A stretch of DNA of 64,000 bases from Sipunculus nudus (lineage: Eukaryota; Annelida; Sipuncula; Golfingiida; Sipunculidae). Position 1 is the first letter of the stretch. Each line of letters starts with the position of its first letter. Both the position numbers and the translations under genes were made by a program. Location: contig CM049322.1 in assembly GCA_026874595.1 (NCBI GenBank), positions 56,360,386 to 56,424,385 on the forward strand, in the 5' to 3' direction. Shown here piece by piece: positions 60,851 through 64,000 of the stretch. The notes beneath the pieces were generated by a model. The model saw nothing but the letters and a program-made list of their open reading frames with translations. It did not search any database and was not told the DNA's origin.

Positions 60851-61518
60851 GACCAGTAAATCGGCTGGCTAGAAGAAAATGGTTCTGAGTAGAGTGATGA
60901 TGGTTGAGTGGACAACGTTGTGGCTGGCTAGCCAGTGGCTCTACAATAAGGCAAACATTTAATTGAAAAAATGTTGTCTTAGTCTAATGCAATTATATTA
61001 CGAATAGTTTTACTTCTACCGTCAAAAAAAGGAAATTAATCCTTTGGAGAAATTAATTTTATTCAATATCGCGCCAGGCATGTACAAGGACAGAGAGTCG
61101 GTGTGGGATGGGGATTTTACCTATAGTGTTTTCAGATCTGAAAATATAGCGTGTTTAGGTTAAACTGAGCGCTTATTTGATCAGATGAAAATTGTTATGA
61201 TTGTCTTCATGTCTTTTGACAGACGTTGGGTAAACATAAATTACATTGAATTTGACCTCAACTTATATAACGTTACATTGCTAAAAGCATCTTGGAAAAT
61301 CGAAGGTTTCGATTCAGCTATTGAGATATATAGATGTTTAAGTTGAGATAATAGATGTTTAGTTCCGATGCGCAACTATTTCCGTGCGCTCATTAAAATG
61401 TATGACGAATCAACCGGATAATCGTTTTTCGTAAGCCGAACTTCAAGTGTTATGGCTTAACAAGTGCCGTTTGCTTCTTTTCTGGACTGTATCAAGTGAG
61501 GTAATGTGAAAGGATAGG

Positions 61519-61586
<68 letters not shown>

Positions 61587-62565
61587 CCAGATATATATGC
61601 TTCATCCGCGGGTGTCTCTAAATAAATCAAAACAGTTGGTAATAATCAGTCAGTTAAGGAGGGAGAGAGGTGACATAATCGTACAAAATCGTGCTCGGCC
61701 AAAGAGTTTTTATTATAATAATGAAAATTTTATAACTTAAAATAACATAGTGAATTCTTTCTTGGTGTGATATGAACAGACCAACTCATTGCCACAATCA
61801 CGAAATCCCCGATTCCGTTTGGTCCAGACTGAGATTGACAAGGTTTTTTTCCTGCGATGAACTCTCTCGGTCGCAGTTGTATACACAATTTGTCACGTGT
61901 CTTAATTGAAATTGTCTAAATTCTGTCAGGAATTTTCGCAGGTGTCAGCCTCAATCACCCCGTGACCCTTGATATGTTCACTCAGCAACATCTTTTCAGT
62001 GGTTGAAGCAGCCGGTGTCTGCAGCTGTTTGACATTGATTTGTCCCGCGTATTAACTTCAAGTAGCAAACCAATCAGACCCGCTTAAAAGTTTAGTCGAT
62101 CTCCGCTCAATGATTTCATGACATTTATCCATATGTGTTCACGCGATTCACATTTGAAGCAAGGATTATAATATGACGAAGTTAGTTATGAGCGGTGGCC
62201 GGCAGCTGACATCATGTCATGGTTATACGTACAATGAAATGGCTTAAATTGGCTGGAAACAAATATAAAAAAAATGCATGCATGCATATCTTTTTCCATA
62301 CATATAACAAATCCCTTCCACTATATATGGTTTTCGTTCATTTAATCCTGAATGTTAACCGACCCATATATATTTTTTTTAAATATAGCACATCGACCTC
62401 AATAATTTAAATTGACCAAGCATGAATATCTGACTGAATAAAATTTGGAATGATTTGGATTCTGCAACTTTTGCTCTTCAGTTCTGAGCAGCCGGGGTTA
62501 GAGAAACGCCCTTGATCGAGCGGGGAATGTGCCGCTTTATAATATACCGGTCTGAAAAAGGTGGT
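60851..62565. other. No gene recognised; AT microsatellite at 61523-61580
   Basis: Single-copy sequence without supported exons, with a pure AT run at 61523-61580. Confidence 0.5.
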
Positions 62566-62839
62566 TGTGAATGGAAACCTTGTCAACCGTCATACATAAT
62601 GACTTACAACTTCCGCAAAATTCATCAAACATTGCCATTGAGAAACCATGCGGCTCAGTGAAATCTGCTGAAGAAGGGTTCGACTTGACGTGTTACTATA
62701 GTAACTATTTACAAGCTGAAGTATGCAAGCGAGTGTCCTTTTATCATTTGCTTATCAGTATTTCACCGGCGGCTGAACCGGTGTTTAATAATCGGCGGCG
62801 GCTGGGGGGGGGGGGGGGGGGGGGGGGGGGCGTCGATAT

Positions 62840-63345
62840 TCCGAAACGGTCATAATGATCGACATAGTAGGGGGTGACATCCAATAATAATCACTATGAT
62901 CATCATAACGGGGTATGATATTCAGTAGCATTCATTTGGATCATCACAGGGGTGGGAGGGTAGGGTGTTCAATAACATTCATTATGATCGTCATGACGAG
63001 TTACGCTATTCGGTAACATTCATTTTGATCATATATAACGATGGGAGGACATTATTAAGTTACATTCCTAATGATCGTCACGACGGGGTTATAAGTTTAC
63101 ATTCATTATGATCGTCACGACAGGCGGATTTCATTATGATCGTCAAAAAAAAGTAGACAATATTCAATAAAATTCATTATGAACTTCCTGACGGGAGGGG
63201 GGGGGGGGCATATTCAGTAACATTCATTATGATCGTCACAATGGGAGATGATATTTAGTAACATTCATTATGATCGTCAAAAAAAGTAGGCGATATTCAA
63301 TAAAATTCATTATGAACTTCCTGACGGGGGGGGGGGGGCTTTATC
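62840..63345. repeat. G-rich minisatellite array 2, about 12 units
   Basis: The same CATTCATTATGATCGTCACG unit as at 60.3-60.85 kb, with unit lengths of about 35-47 bases. Two-unit blocks ending in GTCAAAAAAAAG and CATTATGAACTTCCTGACGG repeat, showing block duplication. A 27-base G run lies at its left edge (62804-62830). Confidence 0.88.
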
Positions 63346-64000
63346 CAAAGGATCCATTTGTTAATTAATTAATCAATTAATTTAAACGGAATCCAGTTGC
63401 AGCTGTCTTGCAGAGAGATGGAAGGCAATAAAACATTACAGACCGACCCACCGACACACACATAAAAACAGACAGACAAATGGCAGACGGGAAGAAATAC
63501 AAAGGGGGGGGGGGGGAGTATTACTTCCGTCGGAGTATTTGAGAATACATCAAATACATCAAAACCTCGCCATGACGATCATCCCGGTCAAGCGACTTCC
63601 GAGTGTGCTCTGCTCGTTATATCAGACCTCAGGTCGACTTCTACCACAAAATGCCACCGCTTTACCGAGGTCCCGCTGGTGGTTGTAATGTCAAGGTTTC
63701 ACTGGAATCGTAGAAAAAAATCATGTTCATGAATACAGCCCTCCATGTGGGCGGTCCTTCATTGAGTGTACTCGTGTTTCATTAACTTATTCGGCCCATA
63801 TTCCCATGTTCAATCGTGCACTTTTGTGAATATTCCTAGAATTTCCCCCTTGATCTGGATCATGAGCCCATTTCCGAGGAGATCAATTTTCATTGAAGAG
63901 AACAAGATGTCTGATATTTCTCTCTTCAGGTTGCTTTGCGCTGAGACAACAAACGGGCAATTAACACCACGGAACAAAAACTGACGGATACATCAACAAA
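63346..64000. other. No gene recognised
   Basis: TTAATTAA-rich patch at 63361-63385, then mixed sequence with no supported exon. Confidence 0.5.

Overview
This window looks like nuclear genomic DNA from an animal, most likely a bivalve mollusc or another lophotrochozoan. It is AT-rich and intron-rich. It is full of microsatellites, long poly(G)/poly(C) runs, tRNA-derived SINEs and tandem-repeat-bearing interspersed elements of a style I associate with bivalves. The species assignment is inference.

One protein-coding gene is well supported. It is a plus-strand, four-coding-exon gene at 41593-52923, and all its splice phases match. It encodes about 905 residues: an N-terminal CARD split over two exons, a linker, a NACHT NTPase with Walker A, Walker B and an NLR-type winged-helix motif, and a C-terminal leucine-rich-repeat block. 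This is a NOD-like-receptor (NLR) layout. Candidate non-coding 5' exons lie far upstream, at 31755-31927 and ending at 17712 beside a full CRE site. A second, weak gene signal is the 3' end of a plus-strand gene at 1-2321.

The rest is mostly mobile and repetitive DNA. Two families of non-autonomous Helitron-like elements can be defined from their ends. Family H1 starts TTGTATC inside a terminal hairpin followed by a GCC-type trinucleotide run. It ends with an inverted copy of its 5' end, a second hairpin, then CTAG before T (35320-37017 minus, 45023-46194 plus, 25766 onward plus). Family H2 starts AGCTCAGCTGAC and ends CAGCTGAGC, a palindrome near TGACCCATGGGTCA, then CTTG or CTAG. H2 covers much of 7.8-9.6, 18.1-20.5, 22.2-24.4, 25.0-25.8 and 44.0-47.7 kb. 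Both families carry internal tandem units with a GGTGGCGCCACC palindrome, or nuclear-receptor-like AGGTCAAAGGTCA motifs.

Other items are two copies of one SINE with perfect target-site duplications (4.0 and 29.3 kb), a different V-SINE-like element (59.5 kb), a solo LTR (40513-41186), a near-perfect 167-bp palindrome (40258-40424), a foldback around 5.9-6.4 kb, several minisatellites, and a roughly 3-kb tandem segmental duplication just 3' of the NLR gene (53.7-56.7 and 56.7-60.3 kb).

Region by region: 0-2.6 kb is the tail of an unknown gene. 2.6-17.5 kb is intergenic, with a SINE, a foldback, H2 remnants and minisatellites. 17.5-41.6 kb is probably the 5' untranslated and intronic territory of the NLR gene, packed with H1/H2 elements and satellites. 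41.6-53.0 kb is the NLR coding region. 53.7-60.3 kb is the tandem duplication. 60.3-63.4 kb holds two G-rich minisatellite arrays.
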